From NCBI RefSeq assembly GCF_001424405.1, contig NZ_LMPS01000005.1:310001-374000 (forward strand): 64,000 nt of DNA, in the 5' to 3' direction. Under the pieces are notes generated by a model that worked only from the letters and a program-made list of their open reading frames with translations, searched no databases and was not told where the DNA came from. Below, piece after piece: positions 27,384-36,026 of the stretch. Source of the stretch: Dyadobacter sp. Leaf189. Its GTDB lineage: Bacteria > Bacteroidota > Bacteroidia > Cytophagales > Spirosomataceae. A program made the position numbers and the translations under genes. Position 1 is the stretch's first letter, and every line of letters starts with the position of its first letter.

Positions 27384-28802
27384 ATGAAAATTTTACTGAC
27401 AGGTGCGACAGGGTATATAGGACAGCGTTTGCTGCCTGTACTGCTGGAACAAGGGCACGAGATTGTGTGTGCAGTCCGGGATGCATCCAGGTTTGACAAG
27501 GGCCGGTTCGAGAACGGGGAGTCGCTGCATGTGATCGAAGTGGATCTGCTGCGGGAAGCGACATTGGATGCCATTCCCAGGGATATCGATGCCGCATATT
27601 ATCTGGTGCATTCCATGTCCACTGCAGGTGCATTTTCAAGCAGCGAAGAGCAGTCAGCCAGAAATTTCATCAAAGCGCTGGATAAGACAACTGCCCGGCA
27701 GTGTATATTCCTGGGCGGGATCATCAATGACAGTAAATTGTCCGTGCACCTTTCGTCGAGGAAAAATGTCGAAGAGATCCTGGGCGCGGGACGCGTGCCG
27801 CTCACCAGCTTGCGTGCAGGTATCATCGTTGGTTCCGGCAGCGCCTCTTTCGAAATTATCCGGGACCTGGTAGAAAAGCTTCCCGTCATGATCGCTCCAA
27901 AGTGGCTTCACACGCGCTGTCAGCCCATTTCCATAAGAAATGTGATTGAGCTGTTGTCGGGTGTGTTAATGAAAGAATTTACCTTCAACCGGCATTTTGA
28001 CATTTACGGTCCTGATATCCTCACTTACAAAGGAATGCTGCTCGGCTTTGCGAACGCGCGTGGCTTGCGACGGTCGATCTATACTGTGCCGGTGATGACG
28101 CCGAAATTGTCTTCGTACTGGTTGTATCTCGTTACATCCACTTCCTATGTGCTGGCGAAAAACCTGGTGGCGAGTATGAGCGTGGATGTGGTGGCGCGGG
28201 AGAATGAACTGTGCGAGAAACTTGGGGTCACGCCGGTGAGCTATCAGCAGGCGATACGCATTGCATTTGACAAAATAGAACAGAACCTGGTACTGTCCAG
28301 CTGGAAGGATGCCTGGGGAGGTACCTACTCCAAAAAGATGGTCGACAAGCAGCTGAGTCCGCCTAAATACGGCGTTTTTCAGGATAAGAAAACGCGCACC
28401 GCCACCGACGTTTCCCGCTCTACAGATCGCATCTTTGCTATCGGCGGCAAGTCGGGCTGGTACTACGCCGATTGGCTGTGGCGTTTCCGCGGCTTTCTGG
28501 ATAAGCTGTTCGGCGGCGTTGGACTGAGTCGCGGGCGAAAAAACAGGAACCAGGTAGTGATCGGGGATACGCTTGACTTCTGGCGGGTGATTTACGCGAA
28601 CCGGGAAGAACGGCGCCTGCTATTGTATGCAGAAATGAAGCTACCGGGAGAAGCCTGGCTGGAATTTTGCATTGAAGGCGATCAGATCAGGCAAACGGCC
28701 ACATTCCGGCCGCTGGGACTGGGAGGCAGGCTTTACTGGTACGCCGTACTGCCATTTCATTATTTTATTTTCAATGGAATGATCGACAGGATTGCAGAAT
28801 AA
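27384..28802 (+). CDS. NmrA/YbjT-like SDR with C-terminal DUF2867
   Basis: This 472-residue protein starts with the atypical-SDR Rossmann motif 'ILLTGATGYIGQRLLPVLLEQGHEIVCAVRD' and continues with 'AAYYLVHSM' and 'CIFLGGI' strands (~1-290). The C-terminal ~150 residues ('GDTLDFWRVIYANREERRLLLYAEMKLPGEAWLEF', 'FRPLGLGGRLYWY') match DUF2867, a START-like domain often fused to such SDRs. It probably binds NAD(P)H plus a hydrophobic ligand, perhaps as a ubiquinone- or membrane-associated oxidoreductase. Likely in an operon with the flavin reductase. The substrate is unknown. Confidence 0.85.
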   Translation: MKILLTGATGYIGQRLLPVLLEQGHEIVCAVRDASRFDKGRFENGESLHVIEVDLLREATLDAIPRDIDAAYYLVHSMSTAGAFSSSEEQSARNFIKALDKTTARQCIFLGGIINDSKLSVHLSSRKNVEEILGAGRVPLTSLRAGIIVGSGSASFEIIRDLVEKLPVMIAPKWLHTRCQPISIRNVIELLSGVLMKEFTFNRHFDIYGPDILTYKGMLLGFANARGLRRSIYTVPVMTPKLSSYWLYLVTSTSYVLAKNLVASMSVDVVARENELCEKLGVTPVSYQQAIRIAFDKIEQNLVLSSWKDAWGGTYSKKMVDKQLSPPKYGVFQDKKTRTATDVSRSTDRIFAIGGKSGWYYADWLWRFRGFLDKLFGGVGLSRGRKNRNQVVIGDTLDFWRVIYANREERRLLLYAEMKLPGEAWLEFCIEGDQIRQTATFRPLGLGGRLYWYAVLPFHYFIFNGMIDRIAE

Positions 28803-28829
28803 GGCAGCTGTTTCGCAGACCTGAGTTAC

Positions 28830-29210
28830 CTATACACTTTGCATCAGATACCAGATCAACAGAATGCTTATCACGAAAATAACCGCAGTAAGCAGTTTTA
28901 CCAGGAGCGTGGAGTGATAATACTGCCCGGCTTCCAGCTGGCGTTTGGTGTCGATGTACCTGATGTAGGAGAATAGTGTTGTAAGTGCGCCCATTCCCAC
29001 CAGCAAAATCCCTATCAAAGGCGAGTATCCCGTGGAAGGTACTTCCGCTTTGTGGCCCAGTACGGCTGTGATCTGCCGCACGAAAAGTGAAAATTTCACG
29101 ACCACAAAACCAAATCCCATAATACCGATGCTTGTCCTGATCCAGGCAAGGAAGGTGCGCTCATTGGCGAGATGGTCGTTTGGGTTATGCTTTTTAGCTT
29201 GCTGCTCCAT
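28830..29210 (-). CDS. DUF202 (YidH-type) inner-membrane protein
   Basis: This 126-residue protein has the DUF202 signature 'LANERTFLAWIRTSIGIMGFGFVVVKF' and three predicted membrane spans (~28-48, ~65-85, ~103-123). It is a small inner-membrane protein of unknown function, convergent with the SDR gene and transcribed alone. Confidence 0.88.
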   Translation of the reverse strand: MEQQAKKHNPNDHLANERTFLAWIRTSIGIMGFGFVVVKFSLFVRQITAVLGHKAEVPSTGYSPLIGILLVGMGALTTLFSYIRYIDTKRQLEAGQYYHSTLLVKLLTAVIFVISILLIWYLMQSV

Positions 29211-29324
29211 TGTTAAAGATTTTTCACAAATTGCTAATATAGCCGCTCTGTCAATCGATTGCTATAAACAGGTTGCTCCTGCGACTTTGCGCGGCTTACA
29301 TAAATGCTGGAACAACCCTCATTC

Positions 29325-29355
29325 TGGCTACAAATCACCCTGATTTGGCTACAAA
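29325..29355 (+). promoter_or_regulatory. Direct-repeat AraC-type operator before the SDR gene
   Basis: TGGCTACAAA occurs at 29325-29334 and again at 29346-29355, a 21-bp period (two helical turns). A GAAATTTG box (29374-29381), near the -7 consensus, follows 18 bp after the second copy, and the ATG is at 29410. The layout is that of an AraC-family activator site, with the AraC gene at 30248 as the natural candidate. Confidence 0.55.
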
Positions 29356-29409
29356 CGCAGTGCTGCATCACCCGAAATTTGCTTTCTCAAATTCAAAGCA
29401 GATACAAAA

Positions 29410-30168
29410 ATGCAAGCACAGGAAAGTAAAGTAGCACTGGTTACCGGTGCCAATCAGGGAGTAGGATTTCAGGTTGCCAAAGCCCTCGCAGAGAACGGCT
29501 ATATCGTTTATGTTGGCTCACGTAACCTGCAAAATGGCCTCGCCGCTGCCGAACAGATCGGCGGCAATGCACGGGCAATTCAAATAGATGTGACAGACAG
29601 GAAGTCTGTTGAAAATGCGGCTGCGACGGTGCAGCAAGACTTTGGCCGGCTGAACCTGCTGGTCAATAATGCAGCCATTTCAAATGCCGGAGCGCCCGGA
29701 AGAACGTTGGCAGAAATCATGGCCAGCAACCGCCCAAGCATTTCGTCGGTAGATGAAATGCGCAGCGTTTGGGAAACCAATGTGTTTGGAGTAGTCGTGG
29801 TCACGCAGATATTCCTGCCACTGCTTCGCGAAGCCACAGTGCCGCGCATTGTGAATGTATCGAGCATACTGGGTTCGCTTACCCTGGCGAGAGACCCGGA
29901 AAATCCGTACGAGTCGAACTTTGAAATGACTTATGGCGCATCCAAAACAGCCCTCAATGCAGTTACAGTGGCATTTGCCAATGAACTGGAAAAAAGCGGA
30001 ATCAAGGTAAGTGCAGTAAGCCCGGGCTTTACGGCCACTGCCCTCAACAACTTCGAAGGAACGGATTCAGTGGAAGTAGGTTCCCTCGAACCGATCCGGG
30101 TAGCTCTGGAAGAAGACGGCCCCACCGCACTCTTTACAGGACCAAACCAGGAAGTTTATCCCTGGTAA
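29410..30168 (+). CDS. Classical short-chain dehydrogenase/reductase
   Basis: This 252-residue protein is a classical SDR: the cofactor motif 'VTGANQGVGFQVAKAL' (TGxxxGxG), 'LLVNNAAIS' (NNAG-like), the active-site Ser in 'IVNVSSILGSL', and YxxxK as 'YGASKTALN'. It is probably NADPH-dependent, because 'VGSRN' puts an Arg after the second strand. A strong terminator follows, then an AraC regulator that probably controls it. The substrate (aldehyde or ketone) is unknown. Confidence 0.9.
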   Translation: MQAQESKVALVTGANQGVGFQVAKALAENGYIVYVGSRNLQNGLAAAEQIGGNARAIQIDVTDRKSVENAAATVQQDFGRLNLLVNNAAISNAGAPGRTLAEIMASNRPSISSVDEMRSVWETNVFGVVVVTQIFLPLLREATVPRIVNVSSILGSLTLARDPENPYESNFEMTYGASKTALNAVTVAFANELEKSGIKVSAVSPGFTATALNNFEGTDSVEVGSLEPIRVALEEDGPTALFTGPNQEVYPW

Positions 30169-30193
30169 ACTTAATTGCTAGTAAGAAATGCGC

Positions 30194-30229
30194 ATCTGCG
30201 GCGATCAATTCGCCGCAGATTTTGTTTTT
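30194..30229 (+). terminator. Intrinsic terminator after the SDR gene
   Basis: A perfect 11-bp stem ATCTGCGGCGA (30194-30204) with TCGCCGCAGAT (30210-30220) has a 5-nt loop, followed by TTTGTTTTT. Confidence 0.88.
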
Positions 30230-30247
30230 CAATTTTAAACGCCAACA

Positions 30248-31168
30248 ATGAAAAAGTCAGATCTCCTCCGGTTTCGCTCCATTTCTTCTATACATCAGGC
30301 ACTTGGGTTGCCAAAGCCGCAGCATCCGTTGATCAGCCTCACACATTTCAATGAGAACAATCAATTCCCTATGGGAAGGGCGCCTGTTTATGACGTACTG
30401 GATTTTTACAAAATCAAATTCAATGCACAAAATAGCGGCAGGCTCAAATACGGGCAGCATTACTACGATTTTGAAGAGGGGAGTATGATGTTTATGGCAC
30501 CGCAGCAGCTGGTAGGTGCCGCCGACGATCAGGCTGGTGGCGAATCTTATGTGCTGCTCATTCATCCCGATTTTCTGCTGGGTTATCCTTTGGCGCAGAA
30601 GATCAGGCAGTACAGCTATTTTTCTTATTCGGTCAATGAGGCTTTGCATTTGTCCGATCAGGAAAAAGAGATCGTGCTTTCGATATACCATATCATTGAA
30701 CGTGAGCTGAATAGTCGCGTCGATGAATTCAGTCAGGAGATCGTCGTGGCCCAGCTTGAACTACTGCTGAGCTACGCCAGCCGGTTTTACAAAAGACAAT
30801 TCGTGACACGCAGAGCCACCTGCAATACCATTCTGGAAAGAACAGAATGCGTGATCAATGACTATCTCAACAACCAGAAGGCGCTCGATAATGGACTGCC
30901 TACTGTGCAGTACCTGTCGGAACAACTGAATGTTTCTTCTGGCTATCTGAGCGATATACTTCGTTCGCTGATCGGCCAGAATGCACAGCAATACATTCAT
31001 GAAAAACTCGTGGAAAAAGCCAAGGAAAGACTCTCGACAACAGATCTGACCGTGAGCGCGATCGGTTATGAGCTCGGCTTTGAGCACTCGCAGAGTTTCA
31101 ACAAGTTTTTCAAGAACAAAACGCGGCAATCTCCCCTGGAATTCAGGCAATCTTTTATGAATGTTTAA
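30248..31168 (+). CDS. AraC-family transcriptional regulator
   Basis: This 306-residue protein has an N-terminal cupin-like sensing domain (~20-170, 'KYGQHYYDFEEGSMMFMAPQQLV', 'LIHPDFLLGYPLAQKI') and a C-terminal double helix-turn-helix AraC domain (~205-303, 'YLSEQLNVSSGYLSDILRSLIGQNAQQYI', 'LTVSAIGYELGFEHSQSFNKFFKNKTRQSPLEFR'). It is a clear paralogue of the regulator at 33891-34796, with the same length and the same 'FSY...EALHLSDQE' segment. It lies just downstream of an SDR gene whose promoter carries 21-bp-spaced direct repeats, suggesting it controls that enzyme. Confidence 0.92.
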   Translation: MKKSDLLRFRSISSIHQALGLPKPQHPLISLTHFNENNQFPMGRAPVYDVLDFYKIKFNAQNSGRLKYGQHYYDFEEGSMMFMAPQQLVGAADDQAGGESYVLLIHPDFLLGYPLAQKIRQYSYFSYSVNEALHLSDQEKEIVLSIYHIIERELNSRVDEFSQEIVVAQLELLLSYASRFYKRQFVTRRATCNTILERTECVINDYLNNQKALDNGLPTVQYLSEQLNVSSGYLSDILRSLIGQNAQQYIHEKLVEKAKERLSTTDLTVSAIGYELGFEHSQSFNKFFKNKTRQSPLEFRQSFMNV

Positions 31169-31351
31169 ATCGGTAGGAAGAAAATCTTACAACTATTAAG
31201 TTGATTTTAGAATCGTTGCGGTTGTTATTCTACTTTGAAGAACACTATATACGTATTGCTACGGTAGGAAACCAGTGATACCGGCTTTTCGACTGCCGGA
31301 CTACGCAGTGGCATGGAATTAATAAATTTCTGATAGTTATGGTTTGAAGCC

Positions 31352-33826
31352 TTGTGGAAGGCGGGCCAAAAACACAAACATTTTTATCAGAAGCTGCAGT
31401 TGATTTCACTTAACATTCCCGGCCTGGCGCAGGCAAGACACGATCACCATTCGTTTGTAGAAGCCCTGCGCTTGAAGATCAACGGGCAAGCCGAAAAACC
31501 TGTCAATGCAGCCGCGCTGACCCAATATGCGCACGGACTTGGTCCATGGTTGTATGCACACGCAATGGTAGCCTATGCTGAAATTGACCAGCTTCGGGAC
31601 ATTGAAGAACTGCATGCAGGTATCCACAAACTCGCCGCGCAAATAAACCTGCTTATTTCTGAGCAAAAGAATAATGAAGCCAAAGCTGTATATGAACAGG
31701 TCGTTGCGCTGGATAAAGAGCTCACCCGCAAACTGGACGAAATACTTCAGCTCCCTGCACTGCATCAGGAAGTTTTGAATGTCACCCCCGAAACGTTGAA
31801 AATCGACAGACGGGCATTGTTTGAAGCAATTATTGAGAATGCGCCTGTTGCCATGATGGTGATGACAGGCCCCGATCATATCATATCGATTGCCAATGAG
31901 CGTATGATCGAAATGCTCGGGAAAGATGCTTCCATACTCGGCAAACCTGCAAGCGTGGCGGTTCCGGAGATTGCTGTACAGCCTTATCTGGATATCCTTA
32001 CTTCGGTATTAAAGACCAAAGAAAGCTACAAGGCCAAGGGAATGCCGGGTTACCTGACGAAAGATGGCGTAACCACGAATCACTACTTTGATTTTACCTA
32101 TAAACCTTTGTTGGACGCTAATGGTGATGCTTACGGCATTATGGCCATTTCGGTGGACGTGACCGAAACCGTAGAGGCAGAGCTGGCTGCAAAAAGAAGT
32201 GCAGCCGCGCTATGGGAGTCGGAGGTGAACAGCCAGATTAAAACTTCGGTGCTGGAATACTGCGAGCTGATCATCGGTATCAGCCATTTGGAACCCATGC
32301 CGGAGCCGCTGTATAACAATCAATATACACTTGACAGGCTGGGCTGGAAGCATAATAAAGGCAGGACGCTCATTGATGCGGTCTATCCCGAAGACCGTGA
32401 TTTTGTGCTGAAAGTTCTTCCTGAGATTTATGCCCGAAAAGGCGGTAGCTATGAAATCCGATTATGGAATGAGGTTACCAAAGAGCCGTTTTGGGTACAA
32501 TGGAATGTGATGGTCATCGATGATCCTTCCACGGGTTTGCCAGCTATCCTGGCGACTGTAAGCCCTGACATTACCGAACGCAAACAGCAGCAGATACTAA
32601 TGCAGCAGCAGCAACAATCGTTGCTGGATGCCATTGAAGTGGCGCAACTCGGTACCTGGAGCATGGATATTGCGACGCAAAAAGCAACTTTCTCCCAGCG
32701 CCACCTGAGTATGTTTGGCGTGACCGCACGGGATATGGACCTCGAAACCGCTATCAACCACGTCGTCGAAAGTGAAAGGGCACAATTGGTCAATGCATTT
32801 TTCGATGCGCTAAAACCGGGCAGCGACGGGAAGTTTGAAGCCGAATACACGATTATTCACGGCAAAACGGGCAAAGCGCACATTATTCATACGAAGGGAC
32901 AAACGAACTATGATCCTTCCGGAAAAGCCGTAAGTATCTCAGGCATTGCGCAGGATGTGACGATGCTACGGACACAGCAGCAGTCGCTTGAAGCGCTGGT
33001 GGAGCTGCGTACCAAGGAGCTTGACGCCAGTAACAAGAAGCTTGCGGAAGGTAATCAGAGATTGCAGCAGGCTAATTTGCTGCTGCGCCGTTCCAATGAG
33101 GATCTGAACCGGTTTGCATACGTAGCTTCACACGATTTGCAGGAGCCGCTCCGGAAAATACAGCAATTCGGAAGCAGGTTAATGGCCGAGTTTGAAACGA
33201 CATCACCGAAAGGACAGGACTACCTGAGCAGGATGAGTGCAGCCGCAGGTAGAATGTCGTCATTAATCAACGACCTGCTTACCTTCTCGCGCGTTTCTAC
33301 CAGCGACAGCCCCGCAGGGCGTGCATCCCTGAAACACATTGTTGAGCAGGTAATTACAGACCTGGAAGTGCAGATCAGTCAGGCAGACGCTACGTTCGAG
33401 ATTGGACCGTTACCGGACGTGCCGGGAAACACAACGCATTTAACGCAGCTTTTTCAAAACCTGGTGAGCAATGCGATCAAATTTCGTAAAGTTGATCCCG
33501 ATGGGAACTTCATACCTCCAACCGTGAAAATCCATTCGCAGCGGATCGCCCACGAGGAACTGCCGGAAGCGCAACAATCGCTTGCGGCGGACATGCATTA
33601 TTACCGCATTGATATTTCCGATGATGGTATCGGCTTTGATACGGTTTATCTTGACCGCATCTTTCAGGTTTTTCAGCGACTGCACGGCCGCAGTGAATAC
33701 ACGGGAACGGGTATCGGCCTTGCCATTTGTGAGCGCATTGTGGTCAATATGGGCGGGATGATCACGGCGATCAGCAGCCCCGGGAATGGATCAACTTTTC
33801 AGATATACCTTCCGGATAGTCAGTAA
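31352..33826 (+). CDS. CZB-PAS-PAS-PAS sensor histidine kinase
   Basis: This 824-residue protein starts at a TTG, because an in-frame stop lies just upstream and no ATG is suitable. Residues ~27-100 resemble a chemoreceptor zinc-binding (CZB) domain: HxxF with His32, 'HGLGPWLY' with His61 where the family normally has Cys, and 'ELHAGIHKLA' with His88/His92. Three PAS-type segments follow (~155-280, ~285-410, ~425-545), then a short coiled coil, HisKA ('FAYVASHDLQEPLRK') and HATPase ('NAIKFRK', 'DDGIGFD', 'GTGIGLAICERI'). No membrane span is evident, so it is probably a cytoplasmic redox/zinc or ligand sensor. No cognate regulator adjoins it. Confidence 0.88.
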   Translation: MWKAGQKHKHFYQKLQLISLNIPGLAQARHDHHSFVEALRLKINGQAEKPVNAAALTQYAHGLGPWLYAHAMVAYAEIDQLRDIEELHAGIHKLAAQINLLISEQKNNEAKAVYEQVVALDKELTRKLDEILQLPALHQEVLNVTPETLKIDRRALFEAIIENAPVAMMVMTGPDHIISIANERMIEMLGKDASILGKPASVAVPEIAVQPYLDILTSVLKTKESYKAKGMPGYLTKDGVTTNHYFDFTYKPLLDANGDAYGIMAISVDVTETVEAELAAKRSAAALWESEVNSQIKTSVLEYCELIIGISHLEPMPEPLYNNQYTLDRLGWKHNKGRTLIDAVYPEDRDFVLKVLPEIYARKGGSYEIRLWNEVTKEPFWVQWNVMVIDDPSTGLPAILATVSPDITERKQQQILMQQQQQSLLDAIEVAQLGTWSMDIATQKATFSQRHLSMFGVTARDMDLETAINHVVESERAQLVNAFFDALKPGSDGKFEAEYTIIHGKTGKAHIIHTKGQTNYDPSGKAVSISGIAQDVTMLRTQQQSLEALVELRTKELDASNKKLAEGNQRLQQANLLLRRSNEDLNRFAYVASHDLQEPLRKIQQFGSRLMAEFETTSPKGQDYLSRMSAAAGRMSSLINDLLTFSRVSTSDSPAGRASLKHIVEQVITDLEVQISQADATFEIGPLPDVPGNTTHLTQLFQNLVSNAIKFRKVDPDGNFIPPTVKIHSQRIAHEELPEAQQSLAADMHYYRIDISDDGIGFDTVYLDRIFQVFQRLHGRSEYTGTGIGLAICERIVVNMGGMITAISSPGNGSTFQIYLPDSQ

Positions 33827-33890
33827 GTAAAGCTCTTTGCGCCAATATTGATTTTTGCAAATGCTGATGTTCGACTTCCGGTCGGGTACT

Positions 33891-34796
33891 TCAATTGGGG
33901 TGCGTCAATGCCCTGAACTGATTGGGCGTCTGACCTACGCGTTGTTTGAAGAGTCTGGTAAAATGCTGCGGATATTTGAAGCCCAGTTCAAATGCAACCT
34001 CATTGACCGTTTTGTTCCTGTCGAAAATTTTCTCTTTCGCAGTGTCTATTACCTTCGCCTGAATGTATTCCTGCGCCGTTTGTCCGGTCTCTTTTTTGAT
34101 CAGATCACCGAAATACTTGGCAGAAAGGTTTAGCGCTGTTGCGAAATACCCGACGGATGGAAGGCCGTTCAATACCGGCTTATCCGAAAGAAAATAATCT
34201 TTAAGCAGCGACTCAAAGCGTTCCAGAATGCCCGAATGCGCGGTTTGTCTCGTGAGAAACTGCCGGTCGTAAAAGCGGGAACAGTAATCCAGAAAAAGCT
34301 CGATGTTGGAGACGATCAGTTTTCTGCTGTGCTTGTCAATCGCATGTTCGAGCTCGTACCGGATTTTGCCCAGGCAGTCCAGAACAATCTGCCTTTCCCT
34401 TTCCGAGATATGAAGCGACTCGCTGTTCTGATAACTGAAAAAATTATAATCGTGTATGTGCTGGTTGAGTGAAGTCCCGTGCAGCAGGTCGGGGTGGAAA
34501 ACGAGCGCGTAGCCTTTGGGCTGATAGAGCTCGCCATTATTCTCAATCTGTACCACCTGACCGGGCCCGAAGAATACCAATGTTCCTTCCTGGTAGTCGT
34601 AAAGCTGTTTTCCATACCGGAGGTCACCGCAATGGACCTCTTTCAAAAACACAAAGTACATACCGAGGTACATATTGCTGTTCCCGCGCTTATTGGCCTT
34701 GGAGAGATCAATTACGGTAACCAGCGGATGCAGTGTTTCCTGTTGGTTAAATGAATTGTATTGACTCACGGAGTCAAACCGGATCAGCTTTTCCAT
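33891..34796 (-). CDS. AraC-family transcriptional regulator
   Basis: This 301-residue protein has an N-terminal cupin-like domain (~20-165, 'RYGKQLYDYQEGTLVFFGPGQVV', 'VFHPDLLHGTSLNQHI') and a C-terminal AraC HTH pair (~200-298, 'YFATALNLSAKYFGDLIKKETGQTAQEYI', 'KTVNEVAFELGFKYPQHFTRLFKQRVGQTPNQFR'). It is a paralogue of the regulator at 30248. It is transcribed divergently from the aldo/keto reductase at 35019 with 222 bp between them, which contain a 10-bp inverted repeat, so regulation of that enzyme is likely. Confidence 0.92.
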   Translation of the reverse strand: MEKLIRFDSVSQYNSFNQQETLHPLVTVIDLSKANKRGNSNMYLGMYFVFLKEVHCGDLRYGKQLYDYQEGTLVFFGPGQVVQIENNGELYQPKGYALVFHPDLLHGTSLNQHIHDYNFFSYQNSESLHISERERQIVLDCLGKIRYELEHAIDKHSRKLIVSNIELFLDYCSRFYDRQFLTRQTAHSGILERFESLLKDYFLSDKPVLNGLPSVGYFATALNLSAKYFGDLIKKETGQTAQEYIQAKVIDTAKEKIFDRNKTVNEVAFELGFKYPQHFTRLFKQRVGQTPNQFRALTHPN

Positions 34797-34925
34797 ATCA
34801 CTTTGTTTTTTAACTGATTCAAATTTAATGGATTCGTAAGATGGCGTTTCAATTGCGCGTGCAAATCAGGAATAATGGTAGACATTTCAGGAATCTGTAT
34901 ACCAGCTGCGCCCGGGAAGTGTATG

Positions 34926-34976
34926 ACATTTGCATTGTTTAAGTAGCATCAACACTGACGCCGGGCATGCAAATGT
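34926..34976. promoter_or_regulatory. Widely spaced inverted repeat in the AraC/aldo-keto reductase divergent region
   Basis: ACATTTGCAT (34926-34935) and its exact reverse complement ATGCAAATGT (34967-34976) are 41 bp apart centre to centre, about four helical turns. They lie 43-93 bp before the reductase start. A looped AraC-type site is possible. Confidence 0.4.
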
Positions 34977-35012
34977 TAGCATGTTGAGCGGAATAAGTGG
35001 CGCGATTTGTAA

Positions 35013-36008
<996 letters not shown>

Positions 36009-36026
36009 ATCGGGAACCAACGCGTG

